64,000 nt of DNA from Psychrilyobacter atlanticus DSM 19335 (GCF_000426625.1 NZ_KE384547.1:232986-296985); one strand, 5' to 3'; positions 53,258-63,879 are shown, counted from the first letter of the stretch. The notes: generated from the sequence alone by a model not told the origin. Numbers and translations: made by a program.

Positions 53258-56200
53258 ATGGCTATATCATCAGTTGCAATAAGAAGGCCTGTTTCGGTTA
53301 TCATGCTTATGATAACCATGGTAGGGATGGGTTTGTTAGGATTAAAAAATATGCCAGTAGACTTGATGCCAAATATGAATGTTCCTGTAGTGATGATTCA
53401 GACTACTTGGATAGGAGCTACTCCAGAGGATATGGATAGTTTGGTTACCAGAAAAATAGAAGAAGTTATGCCCAATATAGAAGGAATAAAGGAGATGAAT
53501 TCAACTTCGTCAGAAAATGTATCCTTCGTTGTATTAGAATTTGATTATGGAACAGACACAGATAAGAAAGTAACCGATGTACAGACAGAATTAAATAATA
53601 TTAGGAATGATCTGCCATCGGATATAGATACTCCCATAGTAAAAAAAGTCCAACCAGGGGGAGAAACGGTAATCGCCGTTACAGTGTCGGCTGAAGATTT
53701 AATCTCAGCTAAAAGTTTGGCAGAAAATAGAATTAAGCCTAGATTTCAACAGATTTTAGGTGTTGGAAATGTAGAGGTTTATGGTGGATACGAAAAAGAA
53801 GTAAAGGTAGAGGTAGATCCGACTAAGATAGAATCTTACGGAATGAATATCGATGATCTTTACGATATCCTTGCTAAATCGAGTACAAATATTCCAGCTG
53901 GAACTGTAGAAGAGGGTGGAAAAAGGTACCTTATTAAAGTAATGACAGAATTAAAAACTGTAGAAGAGGTACAAAATATAGTAATTAGTAATGAAAATGG
54001 TAAAGTTTTATATCTGAAAGATGTAGCTGATGTAAAGCTAGGAAATAAAGATGTAGAAAGTTACAATAGGATGAATGGAACTCCTTCAATCTCGATATCA
54101 GTAGAAAAATCTACAGATGGAAACTCTGTATCGATTTCAGATGGAGTAAAAGAAGCGATGGAATCTTTATCGCAGACATTACCAGCAGATGTTAAATTAA
54201 GTGTATCCTATGATACATCTGTAGATATATCTAACTCTATAAACAATGTAAAAAATAGTGCCATAGCAGGGCTGATCCTTGCTTCAATAGTATTATTTAT
54301 ATTTTTAAAAGATGTTAGAGCTACTGTTATCATAGCTATGGCAATACCATTATCTATTGTAGGAGCATTTTTTCTATTGAATAGTATAGGAGTAGGGCTG
54401 AATATAATATCTCTCATGGGATTATCTCTAGGAGTAGGTATGCTGGTAGATAACGGAGTAGTAGTTCTAGATAATATCTATCGACATATGACAGAATTGA
54501 AAAAACCTAAGTTTGAATCTGCCAGAGATGGAGCTTCGGAGATGTTAGTACCGATCATAGCTTCTACAGCTACGACAGTTGCGGTATTTTTACCAATAGT
54601 AATGACTGAAGGACTGGCTAAGGAAGTATTTTGGGGAATGTCATGGGCAGTTACTTTTTCACTGTTAGCTTCTTTATTAGTAGCTATGACTTTTGTACCT
54701 ATGATAGCTAATAAAATCTTAAAGGAAAAGGTAGTGGAAGTTCAGGATGGAAAATTCCTTACTTTTATAAAAAAAAGATATGTAAAATTATTATCATTGA
54801 CATTAAAGCATAAGTTTAAGACTTTATTGGTAGTAATAATAATGTTCTTTGCTATAGTAATACCAGGGATTAAGATAGTTGGAGGAGGATTTATACCTGC
54901 AACAGATGACAATGTATATGTAGTAACTGGGGAAACACCACCAGGAGTTACACTAGACAAAGTCGATTCTATTACTAGAAGAGTTGAAAAAATATTAGAA
55001 GCTGATAAATATACAAAAAATATAGAAACCTCAGTAGAGAACGATGGATTTTCTATCAATGTAAAGTTGGATCTAAGAAAAGATAGAGATAAATCGGTAT
55101 TTGAGATAACAGATGTCATAAGGGAAAAATTAAAAGACATTCCCGATGTAGATTTAAATGTAGCTGATGGATATGCTAAGGGACCTAGTAGTGGTGGAAG
55201 GGATATAGAATTAGATCTTACATCAGATAATGCAGGTCAATTGGACAGTTTTGCTGAATTAGTCTTTGCAGAGATGAAAAATATGCCGGAAATAGGGGAC
55301 TTTAAGAGTAGTTTGACTGGAGGAAGTCCTGAGGCTAGAATAGTAATAGATAGAGAAAAGGCAAGATATTACGGTATAAGACCGGCAGATATTAATAAGG
55401 TTATTTTCTATCAAGTATTAGGATCTAATCCTATAGATCTTAAAACTGATTTAGAGGAAATCGAAGTAAATGTAATGATGCCTGATGAATATAGAAAATC
55501 ACTATCTAAATTGATGACAAGTAAATTAAAATTAGATTCAGGAGATATTATCCAGGTTTCTGATGTGGCTCATATAAAGGTAGTAGAAGGACCGGCGGAA
55601 AAAGAGAAATTAAATAGAATCAGAAAGGTAACCTTGAGTGCAAACTTAAGAGGTGGAAACAACAGTAAGACGGTTGAAAGACTGATTACAGAGAAGATAG
55701 AGGAATTAGGTGTACCAACTAGTGTAAGTTATAGATTTGGTGGAGATAACCAAAGAACTGCTGAGATGATGGAACAACTAGCTAACTCAATGCTCATAGC
55801 AATATTCTTAATCTTTGTAATATTGGCTTCTCAATTTGAATCATTGGTATTACCGTTTATAATCATGGGGTCTGTACCGCTATCTATAATGGGTGTATAT
55901 GCAGGACTTATAATTACAGGAAAAGAATTTAATGTAATGGTAATGGTAGGAATTATCATGTTAGCTGGTATAGTAGTTAATAATGCCTTAGTATTGATTG
56001 ACTATATAAAGTTATTGATTGCAAGAGGTAGTGAAAGAAGAACAGCGGTCTTAGAAGCTGGTAGAACAAGATTGAGACCAATTCTTATGACGACTTTAAC
56101 AACTATGTTAGGTATGCTGCCGTTAGCCTTAGGAATAGGTCAAGGGTCTGAGATGTATCAAAGTATGGCTATAGCTGTAATCTTTGGATTGATGGTTTCA

Positions 56201-56293
56201 ACATTGTTAACACTGATAATAATACCAGTACTCTATGAATTAGTAGAGAATGGGGTAGATAGATTAAAAAATAGATTCAAAAAGAAAAGTTAA
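53258..56293 (+). CDS. RND efflux pump, HAE/AcrB family
   Basis: A 1,011-residue inner-membrane pump with 12 membrane helices and two large periplasmic loops, normal length. The N-terminus is AISSVAIRRPVSVIMLM. Motif regions: NMNVPVVMIQTTWIGATPEDM and LGVGMLVDNGVVVLDN in TM4. In AcrB TM4 has D407-D408 and TM10 K940; here the equivalents are D398-N399 and N908 (GIVVNNALVLIDYI). So only one Asp of the relay remains. This pattern occurs in a recognisable subgroup. The substrate and coupling ion are unknown. It follows the adaptor by 10 bases. Confidence 0.95.
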   Translation: MAISSVAIRRPVSVIMLMITMVGMGLLGLKNMPVDLMPNMNVPVVMIQTTWIGATPEDMDSLVTRKIEEVMPNIEGIKEMNSTSSENVSFVVLEFDYGTDTDKKVTDVQTELNNIRNDLPSDIDTPIVKKVQPGGETVIAVTVSAEDLISAKSLAENRIKPRFQQILGVGNVEVYGGYEKEVKVEVDPTKIESYGMNIDDLYDILAKSSTNIPAGTVEEGGKRYLIKVMTELKTVEEVQNIVISNENGKVLYLKDVADVKLGNKDVESYNRMNGTPSISISVEKSTDGNSVSISDGVKEAMESLSQTLPADVKLSVSYDTSVDISNSINNVKNSAIAGLILASIVLFIFLKDVRATVIIAMAIPLSIVGAFFLLNSIGVGLNIISLMGLSLGVGMLVDNGVVVLDNIYRHMTELKKPKFESARDGASEMLVPIIASTATTVAVFLPIVMTEGLAKEVFWGMSWAVTFSLLASLLVAMTFVPMIANKILKEKVVEVQDGKFLTFIKKRYVKLLSLTLKHKFKTLLVVIIMFFAIVIPGIKIVGGGFIPATDDNVYVVTGETPPGVTLDKVDSITRRVEKILEADKYTKNIETSVENDGFSINVKLDLRKDRDKSVFEITDVIREKLKDIPDVDLNVADGYAKGPSSGGRDIELDLTSDNAGQLDSFAELVFAEMKNMPEIGDFKSSLTGGSPEARIVIDREKARYYGIRPADINKVIFYQVLGSNPIDLKTDLEEIEVNVMMPDEYRKSLSKLMTSKLKLDSGDIIQVSDVAHIKVVEGPAEKEKLNRIRKVTLSANLRGGNNSKTVERLITEKIEELGVPTSVSYRFGGDNQRTAEMMEQLANSMLIAIFLIFVILASQFESLVLPFIIMGSVPLSIMGVYAGLIITGKEFNVMVMVGIIMLAGIVVNNALVLIDYIKLLIARGSERRTAVLEAGRTRLRPILMTTLTTMLGMLPLALGIGQGSEMYQSMAIAVIFGLMVSTLLTLIIIPVLYELVENGVDRLKNRFKKKS

Positions 56294-56416
56294 AAGGGGA
56301 AAATATTAAATTATAGTAGTTATTACTAAAAAACAGAAGATATATATAGATAAACCTCTGTGGGTCTGATTATTTACTCAGTATAATTTGTGTTCTAGAA
56401 AAAAATGAATTTGTAA

Positions 56417-56440
56417 GTGGGTAATTCATGAATTACCCAC
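56417..56440. promoter_or_regulatory. 24-base perfect palindrome before the small RND-associated gene
   Basis: GTGGGTAATTCA (56417-56428) is the exact reverse complement of TGAATTACCCAC (56429-56440). A short GTCG/CGAC hairpin follows just before the AAGGGGG ribosome-binding site. It could be an operator or an RNA hairpin. There is no T-run. The rest of the 180-base gap shows no gene. Confidence 0.55.
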
Positions 56441-56474
56441 AAAGAGCTGTCGCAAACGACAAGGGGGAGATTCT

Positions 56475-56789
56475 ATGGAATTAAAGGGAGAATATAAAGA
56501 GCTCAGAGTATTGTTTGATGGATCTTTAGAAGAAGTGATATTGGAAGAATTGAAAAATAGTGATGTTATAAAATATGCTATTATTCCAAAGCTGAAGGTG
56601 TCATGGCAGAAAGGTATAAAACATCTCAATACCCATGTTTGGCCTGGAGAGGATGAAGTTTTATTGGTTATAGCAGAAAGAGAGAGATGTTATGAACTGG
56701 TGGAAAAATTTTCGAACTTAAAAGAACGTTTAGATTATAATATAACTTTTGACATCTCAGTAAGGGCACTAGAATATATTAATGTTTAG
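56475..56789 (+). CDS. Small PII-like, RND-associated protein (PG0541-type)
   Basis: A 104-residue soluble protein with alternating strands and helices of a ferredoxin/GlnB-like fold (LRVLFDGSLEEVILEEL, AIIPKLKVSWQKG, EVLLVIAERERCYELVEK). The THVWPGEDEVLL segment recalls a family of small transporter-associated proteins (PG0541-type) often found beside RND pumps; this match is from memory and moderate. No membrane helix. AAGGGGGAG precedes the ATG. It ends the efflux operon or forms a separate unit after the palindrome. Confidence 0.6.
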   Translation: MELKGEYKELRVLFDGSLEEVILEELKNSDVIKYAIIPKLKVSWQKGIKHLNTHVWPGEDEVLLVIAERERCYELVEKFSNLKERLDYNITFDISVRALEYINV

Positions 56790-56791
56790 AT

Positions 56792-56829
56792 AAAGTGAGG
56801 GTATTTATTGCCCTCACTTTAAATTTTTT
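56792..56829 (+). terminator. Terminator after the RND operon
   Basis: A 10-bp stem AAAGTGAGGG (56792-56801) / CCCTCACTTT (56811-56820) followed by AAATTTTTT. Confidence 0.9.
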
Positions 56830-56967
56830 AGAGCTCTAAGATTTAATGGTTATACAGATATGGAAATGAAATTAGCAATATTTAAATTAAAATTCTTAAT
56901 TATTTTAACCTTTGTGTAATGAAAATGGAAATATGTTTCAAAAAAAACAAAATAAAACAAAAAAATC

Positions 56968-56996
56968 TTGAAATTTGACACTTGGTTGGTTATAAT
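56968..56996 (+). promoter_or_regulatory. Promoter of the NtrC-like regulator
   Basis: TTGAAA (56968-56973), a 17-base spacer and TATAAT (56991-56996). A TTGACA at 56975 is too close to the -10 to be its partner. It is a sigma-70, not a sigma-54, promoter. Confidence 0.8.
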
Positions 56997-57036
56997 ACAG
57001 TGATGAAAAAAATCAAGAATATGTAGGAGGGATGTT

Positions 57037-58425
57037 GTGAAAAAATCGATTTTAGCGATTTCTGAGAGAAAGGAAATTTTAAAACAGGTAAGAAAAGAAT
57101 TGTTAGGTGAATATGAAGTAATTACTTTTAATAATTTTTTAGATGGGTTAGATATGTTGAGGGAAAGTGATTTTGATATTATTTTATTAGATCAAAATAT
57201 GACATGGTTTACCTTTACTGAGGTAAGAAGAAAATTAAATGGTATAGGAAAAGATTTTGTAGTAGTAGGACTAATAGAGGAAGAGACTGAAGAAGTATTA
57301 AAAGACTTAAGAGGTGCTGATATCTACAACTACCTATTAAAACCTTTATGTATAAAGGAATTTAATAAGTTAATTTTCCCGGCTTTACAAAGCTTGTCTA
57401 TATTAAAGGAAAAAAGAAAATTAGAAAAAAAATTATCTGATACAGAAGAAATACAAGAGATTGTAGGACAAAGTACTAAGATAAAAGAAATTAAAAACTT
57501 AATAGATAAGATAGCAGAAAGTGATCTTACTGTTCTTGTAAGTGGAGAAAATGGTGTAGGGAAAGAACTTATAGCGGCAGAAATCTATAAAAAATCTGAC
57601 AGAAGAAAGAAAAATTTCATGGTAATTAGTTGTGCTTCGATGTCTTCTGATATAATAGAGTCAGAGTTATTTGGATATGAAAGAGATGTTTTCCCAGGAT
57701 CTGGTTCAGGTAAAGTAGGAATCTTAGAGGAAGCTGACGGAGGAACGGTATTCTTAGATGAAATTACAGGTTTAGATATCAAGGCTCAAGCAAAATTACT
57801 TAGAGTAATAGAGTATGGTGAGTTCAGAAGAGTAGGAGGAAATAAAACTAAGAAAGTAGATATTAGATTTATTGTTTCTACAAATAAGAACCTTAAAACA
57901 GAAGTTGAGAGTGGGAAATTTAGAAGTGATCTATACCATAGATTGACAGCTTTCCCTATCGAGATGGCACCATTAAGAGAGAGGAAAGACGATATCCCTT
58001 TATTAGCTAACTATTTCTTAAATAAGATAGTTGTAGATATTCATAGAGAGATGCCTATAATTTCAAGTGATACAATGAAATATCTTATGGAATACTCATA
58101 TCCTGGAAATATCAGAGAGTTAAAGAATATAATTGAAAGAATGATTATATTATCAACTGATAGAGTAATCGGAGTAGAAGATCTTCCATTAGAGATCAAG
58201 ATGAAATCAGATACACTTGAAAATAAAACAATAATTGGATTAGGTCCATTAAAAGAAATATTAGAAAAAGAGCTTTATAATTTAGCAGATGTTGAGAAAG
58301 TAGTAATAGCTACAGCTTTACAAAAGACTAGATGGAATAAACAAGAAACAGCTAAGTTATTAGGAATAGGTAGAACTACATTATATGAAAAGATCAGAAG
58401 ATACAAATTAGATCAAAAAGGATAG
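57037..58425 (+). CDS. NtrC-like AAA+ regulator with degenerate receiver and GAFTGA loop
   Basis: A 462-residue protein with receiver (1-120), AAA+ (about 140-375) and Fis-type HTH (TRWNKQETAKLLGIGRTTLY) domains. The ATPase looks active: Walker A GENGVGKE (170-177), Walker B GGTVFLDEI and the FRSDLYHRL arginine region. The sigma-54 contact loop GAFTGA is replaced by DVFPGS (217-222). The receiver keeps D52 and K102 but its acidic pocket is reduced to SE at 9-10. So classical sigma-54 activation is doubtful. The start is GTG, 6 bases after AGGAGG. A PpiD-like gene follows by 26 bases. Confidence 0.88.
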   Translation: MKKSILAISERKEILKQVRKELLGEYEVITFNNFLDGLDMLRESDFDIILLDQNMTWFTFTEVRRKLNGIGKDFVVVGLIEEETEEVLKDLRGADIYNYLLKPLCIKEFNKLIFPALQSLSILKEKRKLEKKLSDTEEIQEIVGQSTKIKEIKNLIDKIAESDLTVLVSGENGVGKELIAAEIYKKSDRRKKNFMVISCASMSSDIIESELFGYERDVFPGSGSGKVGILEEADGGTVFLDEITGLDIKAQAKLLRVIEYGEFRRVGGNKTKKVDIRFIVSTNKNLKTEVESGKFRSDLYHRLTAFPIEMAPLRERKDDIPLLANYFLNKIVVDIHREMPIISSDTMKYLMEYSYPGNIRELKNIIERMIILSTDRVIGVEDLPLEIKMKSDTLENKTIIGLGPLKEILEKELYNLADVEKVVIATALQKTRWNKQETAKLLGIGRTTLYEKIRRYKLDQKG

Positions 58426-58451
58426 TACTAAAATAGAAATGGGGGAATATA

Positions 58452-60176
58452 ATGGCAATTAGAAGTTTGAGAAAAAAGATGAGACCTGTAATTTGGATGA
58501 TTACAATAGGATTTTTCATCTCAATGTTAACTGTAATAGTTAGTAATATCAGCATGGGATTAAAAAACAAAAGATATGCTTTTAAAGTAAATGGAACTAA
58601 AGTAGCAATTACTGAATTAGAAAGAGGAATCAATAATATCAGTAATCAATATAGTCAATATTTTACAACTCCTCTGGACAGGGAAGAAGCTAAGATATTG
58701 GCAGTAGATAACATCTTAACTAATGAAATTTTGAAAGAAATCGGGGATGACCTTAAAGTTAAAGTAAGTGGTTCAGAAGTAAAGGTAAAGGTTGGTGCTA
58801 TAGAGACGCAAATTCCAGATAAAGAGCAATTTAAAAGGATGTTAAGTGCACAAGGCTATACTAAGAAAAGCTTTGAACAATCTATTAAAGATTCAATCTT
58901 AGTAGAAAAAACTAGAGATAAAATAGTTGAAAAGACTAAAATTCTAGAAGACGAGAAAGCAGCTCAATATGAAAAAGACAGATATAGTGAATATTTAGGA
59001 AAAACTTATGAGGAAGCAAAACCTCTTATTGAAAAAAAATTAAAGGAAACAAATGGAAATAAAGAGTTAATTAGGCTTATAGAAGCAGCTAAAAAAACAG
59101 CTGAAATAGATGATATCAGGGAAAATTATGGTAATGTCACACCTACTGTAGAGTTTGAAGAAAATGGATTTAAGATAACTAATATAGATATCATAAAAGG
59201 TGCATTGTACCAATCTTTTTATGGAGTTAAAGACTATAATGAAGCAAAAGTTAAATCTATAGCTGATATAAAAAATGAGATTAAGTTAGCGAAAATAGCA
59301 ATGGATAGAGGGGCTAAAAAAGATGAAACTCTACCAACTATGAATCAAATAATGGATCTTAAATTACAGCTTGTAGACAACATCAAAGGAAACATTGTAG
59401 CCGATGATGCAACTATCAAAAAGTTTTTTAATAAAAATAAAGAGGTCTATAATGTAGAGGCTAGTGCCGATGCAAATATAATTAATTTTGTTGTAAATCC
59501 AACAGATTTAGACATGGAAGAAGCTAAAGAAAGAGCCAATAAAATTTTGAAAGAAGTAGATGCAGCTAATTTTTCTGAGATGGCTAAAAAATACTCAGAG
59601 GGACCAAGTGCACCAAATGGTGGAGATTTAGGATGGTTTGGAAAGGGTCAAATGATTCCTGAATTTGAAACAGCAGCTTTTAAATGTGAAGTTGGAAAAG
59701 TGTATCCAGAAGTTGTTAAATCAAAGTTTGGATATCACATTATCTTTGTAGAAAACAAAAATGAGGAAAAAGGGCAGGTTAAAGCATCTCATATCCTAAT
59801 AAAGGTAACTTCAGGGGAAGAAACTTTTAAAAAAGTGATGGGAACTGCTGAAACAGTAGCTGAAGAGTTAAAAACTAACACATTAAATTTTGAAGACGCT
59901 ACTAAAAAGTCATATTCAAAGCATAAAGTTTCAGAGTATTTAGATATAAAGAAAGATGGATACATCAAACTTTTAGGATATGATGACCTATTAGCTAAAA
60001 AAATATTTGAATCAAATTTAGATGAAGTCAATATAATAAAGACTGAAAAAGGGATCTATGTATTTCAAAAGACAAAGGAAATAAAATTTGAAGAAGCTAA
60101 TTTTGACAAAGTAAAAGATAGAGTAGTCTATGATTACAAAAATCAAAAATTAATGGAAGAGATGAAAAAATTATAG
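58452..60176 (+). CDS. Membrane-anchored peptidyl-prolyl isomerase, PpiD/SurA-like
   Basis: A 574-residue protein. One N-terminal membrane helix (VIWMITIGFFISMLTVIVSN, about residues 12-31) anchors it, with the rest in the periplasm. A SurA_N-like chaperone part follows (VNGTKVAITELERGINNI). The parvulin domain lies at about 340-440 (ANIINFVVNP, AKKYSEGPSAPNGGDLGWFGKG, KSKFGYHIIFVENK). A second, partial parvulin-like part (ASHILIKVTSGEE) comes next. It should help fold envelope proteins. GGGGG precedes the ATG, and it shares an operon with the NtrC-like gene. Confidence 0.88.
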   Translation: MAIRSLRKKMRPVIWMITIGFFISMLTVIVSNISMGLKNKRYAFKVNGTKVAITELERGINNISNQYSQYFTTPLDREEAKILAVDNILTNEILKEIGDDLKVKVSGSEVKVKVGAIETQIPDKEQFKRMLSAQGYTKKSFEQSIKDSILVEKTRDKIVEKTKILEDEKAAQYEKDRYSEYLGKTYEEAKPLIEKKLKETNGNKELIRLIEAAKKTAEIDDIRENYGNVTPTVEFEENGFKITNIDIIKGALYQSFYGVKDYNEAKVKSIADIKNEIKLAKIAMDRGAKKDETLPTMNQIMDLKLQLVDNIKGNIVADDATIKKFFNKNKEVYNVEASADANIINFVVNPTDLDMEEAKERANKILKEVDAANFSEMAKKYSEGPSAPNGGDLGWFGKGQMIPEFETAAFKCEVGKVYPEVVKSKFGYHIIFVENKNEEKGQVKASHILIKVTSGEETFKKVMGTAETVAEELKTNTLNFEDATKKSYSKHKVSEYLDIKKDGYIKLLGYDDLLAKKIFESNLDEVNIIKTEKGIYVFQKTKEIKFEEANFDKVKDRVVYDYKNQKLMEEMKKL

Positions 60177-60185
60177 TTAATGAAA

Positions 60186-60217
60186 AAGATATAGATACTT
60201 TCTATATCTTTTTTTTA
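60186..60217 (+). terminator. Terminator after the PpiD-like gene
   Basis: A 10-bp stem AAGATATAGA (60186-60195) / TCTATATCTT (60201-60210) followed by T-run. Confidence 0.9.
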
Positions 60218-60318
60218 TTTGAAAAAAGAAAATTTTAAGTGTAAACTATAAAAGTTAGTAAAATAACATCCAGGCATTTTTTGCTCTAATTTTGTTTGAA
60301 AATGATACAAAATTAATC

Positions 60319-60347
60319 TTTACATAGCTAAAAAAATGTACTATTAT
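60319..60347 (+). promoter_or_regulatory. Promoter of eno
   Basis: TTTACA (60319-60324), a 17-base spacer and TATTAT (60342-60347), 38 bases before the start codon. Confidence 0.78.
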
Positions 60348-60367
60348 TAATACATATTAAATAATAA

Positions 60368-61693
<1,326 letters not shown>

Positions 61694-61699
61694 TTTTTT

Positions 61700-61725
61700 A
61701 AAGGTGCCTTAGGGCACCTTTTTTT
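61700..61725 (+). terminator. Terminator after eno
   Basis: A 9-bp stem AAAGGTGCC (61700-61708) / GGCACCTTT (61713-61721) followed by TTTT. Confidence 0.95.
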
Positions 61726-61735
61726 CTTGGGCAAT

Positions 61736-61764
61736 TTGCAGAAGAGGGGAAAAAATCGTATAAT
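61736..61764 (+). promoter_or_regulatory. Promoter of the pilus cluster
   Basis: TTGCAG (61736-61741), a 17-base spacer and TATAAT (61759-61764). Downstream, ATATACA (61835-61841) and TGTATAT (61849-61855) form a possible operator in a leader of about 150 bases. Confidence 0.6.
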
Positions 61765-61919
61765 AGGAGTATTATTATGATTACAAATTTAAATTAATTT
61801 TTTTTAATTTAGTTTAGTTATAGGAAAAAATAAAATATACACGTATTATGTATATATTAAGATACTATGAAAGTGATTAATGGATTAAATATGAATTAAG
61901 AGCAAAAGTGAGGTAAGAG

Positions 61920-62645
61920 ATGCAGTGGTTAGTTTTGTTAGTAGGATTAATTATAGGAAGCTTTTTAAATGTTTGCATTTACAGGATACCGAAGGGGGAA
62001 AGCGTAGCATTTCCCCCTTCTCATTGTCCGGCGTGCGGTCATAAAATTAGGTGGTATGAGAACATCCCAGTATTCTCCTATATCTTTATTTTGAGAGGAA
62101 AATGCAGTGAATGCAAAGAAAAGATATCTATTCAATATCCTATTGTAGAATTTATAACAGGTATTTTATTCTACATCTTTTTTTTGAGGTTTGGGTTAGG
62201 GATATTAGGAATAAAATATTTAATGTTTATATGCCTTCTGGTTATAGGTATCTGGGTGGACTTTACCCATTATTATATCCCGGATAGAATTAGTCTATCT
62301 ATTTTTATAATAGGAATCATGACTTCTTTCTTCACTATTGGATTTGAAAGAAGTATTTTAGGGGCAGGAAGTTTTGCACTGTTCTACATAGTTTTATACG
62401 GCTTTGGAGAGAGTTTTGGCTATGAAATAATGGGGTTTGGAGATGTAAAGTTAGCCATGGGTATAGGAGCAATGATAGGATATTTCAGTCTGTATCAAGT
62501 TTTTATATTTTTAAATATTGCATTTATCTCAGGAGCAGTAATTGGTGTGGGATTGATTCTTTTGAAGAAAAAAACAAGAAAGGACATAATGCCTTTTGGA
62601 CCTTATATAGCAATAGCAGGTTTAGTGATAGGATATTTGAGTTAG
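61920..62645 (+). CDS. pilD: Prepilin peptidase (A24 family)
   Basis: A 241-residue inner-membrane aspartic protease that cleaves and methylates prepilins. The N-terminal part has GSFLNVCIYRIPKGESVAFP and two CxxC pairs (CPAC, CSEC) of the methylase domain. The catalytic Asp residues are in WVDFTHYYIPDR and GFGDVKLAMG. About 6-7 membrane helices. GAGGTAAG lies before the ATG. Three prepilin-like genes follow, so it heads a type IV pilus/type II secretion cluster. Confidence 0.95.
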   Translation: MQWLVLLVGLIIGSFLNVCIYRIPKGESVAFPPSHCPACGHKIRWYENIPVFSYIFILRGKCSECKEKISIQYPIVEFITGILFYIFFLRFGLGILGIKYLMFICLLVIGIWVDFTHYYIPDRISLSIFIIGIMTSFFTIGFERSILGAGSFALFYIVLYGFGESFGYEIMGFGDVKLAMGIGAMIGYFSLYQVFIFLNIAFISGAVIGVGLILLKKKTRKDIMPFGPYIAIAGLVIGYLS

Positions 62646-62660
62646 CCCATAGGAGGTGAA

Positions 62661-63293
62661 ATGATGATCCGAGAAAAAATAGAAAATAAAAGGAATAAAA
62701 AAAAAATAGGATATAGTTTGATAGAAGCTTTAGTAGCTTTGGGAGTATTGCTTTTAGGGATAGTACCAGTAGTAACTGTAGCAACACAAGCTATATTATT
62801 TCATCATAAAGCCTCTGAAACAGAGGAGGCAGCGAGAATCAGCCAGACTATGATAGACTATATAAAATCCAGAGGATACAATAATTTAGATGTATTACCA
62901 GGGAGAAAATATTCTTTGAGTTCTGTAAGTGGAGGAGCTTTTACTGTAGATGGTTTTGGGAATAAAGGAGGAAGCATCGGAGATTTTTCTATCTCTCAAG
63001 ATTTAGTTTTGTTAAACTCTAAAGGGGTAAATCTGAATCAGGTTAATTTTTATGTGGTTATGGATAAGGATAAAGACATAGTAAAATTAAAAAAGAGTGA
63101 TGGAAATAATGATACTTATACAGATCCTCTTACAGGTGAAACTCCAGCCAGTCCAAAAGACATGTATAAAGATGACATTGTCTATGGAAAATTTATTTTT
63201 GGATTTGGAAAAGATGGTCAATCAACGGATACTGGCAGGGAAAAAGAGATGGAAACGACATTTATAATAACTCCTATAGAAAATTGGAAGTGA
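62661..63293 (+). CDS. Minor prepilin, PilV/GspI-like
   Basis: A 210-residue protein. A charged leader of 17 residues (MMIREKIENKRNKKKIG) precedes the cleavage site, then YSLIEALVALGVLLLGIVPV with Glu5. The leader is longer than the usual 6-10 residues. The C-terminal part is hydrophilic. AGGAGGTG precedes the start (ATGATG; either is possible). It lies 15 bases after pilD and 4 before the next prepilin. Confidence 0.85.
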   Translation: MMIREKIENKRNKKKIGYSLIEALVALGVLLLGIVPVVTVATQAILFHHKASETEEAARISQTMIDYIKSRGYNNLDVLPGRKYSLSSVSGGAFTVDGFGNKGGSIGDFSISQDLVLLNSKGVNLNQVNFYVVMDKDKDIVKLKKSDGNNDTYTDPLTGETPASPKDMYKDDIVYGKFIFGFGKDGQSTDTGREKEMETTFIITPIENWK

Positions 63294-63297
63294 TAAT

Positions 63298-63840
63298 ATG
63301 AAAAAAAGTGGATTTAGTTTAGTAGAGATAATAGTAGTAACAGCCATAATGGGGATAGTTATGTTAATATTTTCTCCTATGATAGATGCCTTTATAGGTG
63401 CTCAAGATAGACTTTATAATCAGTCCAAGGTAGACAGTCGTTTGAATGAGGTAGTGGAGTTTATAAAAAGAGATGTAAGGAATGCAAGAAGCGACAGTAA
63501 TTTAGGTGGGGAACCAGTGGGAGTTTTTGATAGCGATGATATTTTGATAACTGACGGTTCTAAAGGGAAAAAAGTAATTATAAAAACTACAGATCTAAGT
63601 GGGAATCCTAAATTCATTCAATACGCTGTAGATGGAAGTACTTTGAAATTAAATTCAACAGATTCTTTTACAAAAACAATAGGAAGTAGTGTTGTGTTAA
63701 GTAATATAGAAATGGGGGAATTTAAATACCAAGATAAGGTATTGCTTTTTTATTTTAAGATAGACCTGCCTGATAGATTGGATGGCAAAATAAGGAATGA
63801 AGTTAGAGATGTTGGAATTACAAGGATAAATTTACAATAA
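63298..63840 (+). CDS. Minor prepilin, PilW/GspJ-like
   Basis: A 180-residue protein. The leader MKKSG is followed by FSLVEIIVVTAIMGIVMLIF with Glu5, a classic prepilin helix. The next segment (VDSRLNEVVEFIKRDVRNAR) is like GspJ/PilW minor pseudopilins. It follows the PilV-like gene by 4 bases and is part of the same operon. Ribosome-binding site is weak (GAAGTGATA). Confidence 0.85.
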   Translation: MKKSGFSLVEIIVVTAIMGIVMLIFSPMIDAFIGAQDRLYNQSKVDSRLNEVVEFIKRDVRNARSDSNLGGEPVGVFDSDDILITDGSKGKKVIIKTTDLSGNPKFIQYAVDGSTLKLNSTDSFTKTIGSSVVLSNIEMGEFKYQDKVLLFYFKIDLPDRLDGKIRNEVRDVGITRINLQ

Positions 63841-63879
63841 CGTTTTTCTTTAAAAAATTAAAAAAAAGGAGCGGGGGAT

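Noticed and set aside
56971..56996. TTGACA...TATAAT with a 10-base spacer before the NtrC-like gene, or a sigma-54 promoter there
   Set aside because: The spacing is too short; the TTGAAA at 56968 gives a proper 17 bases, and no GG-N10-GC element is present.
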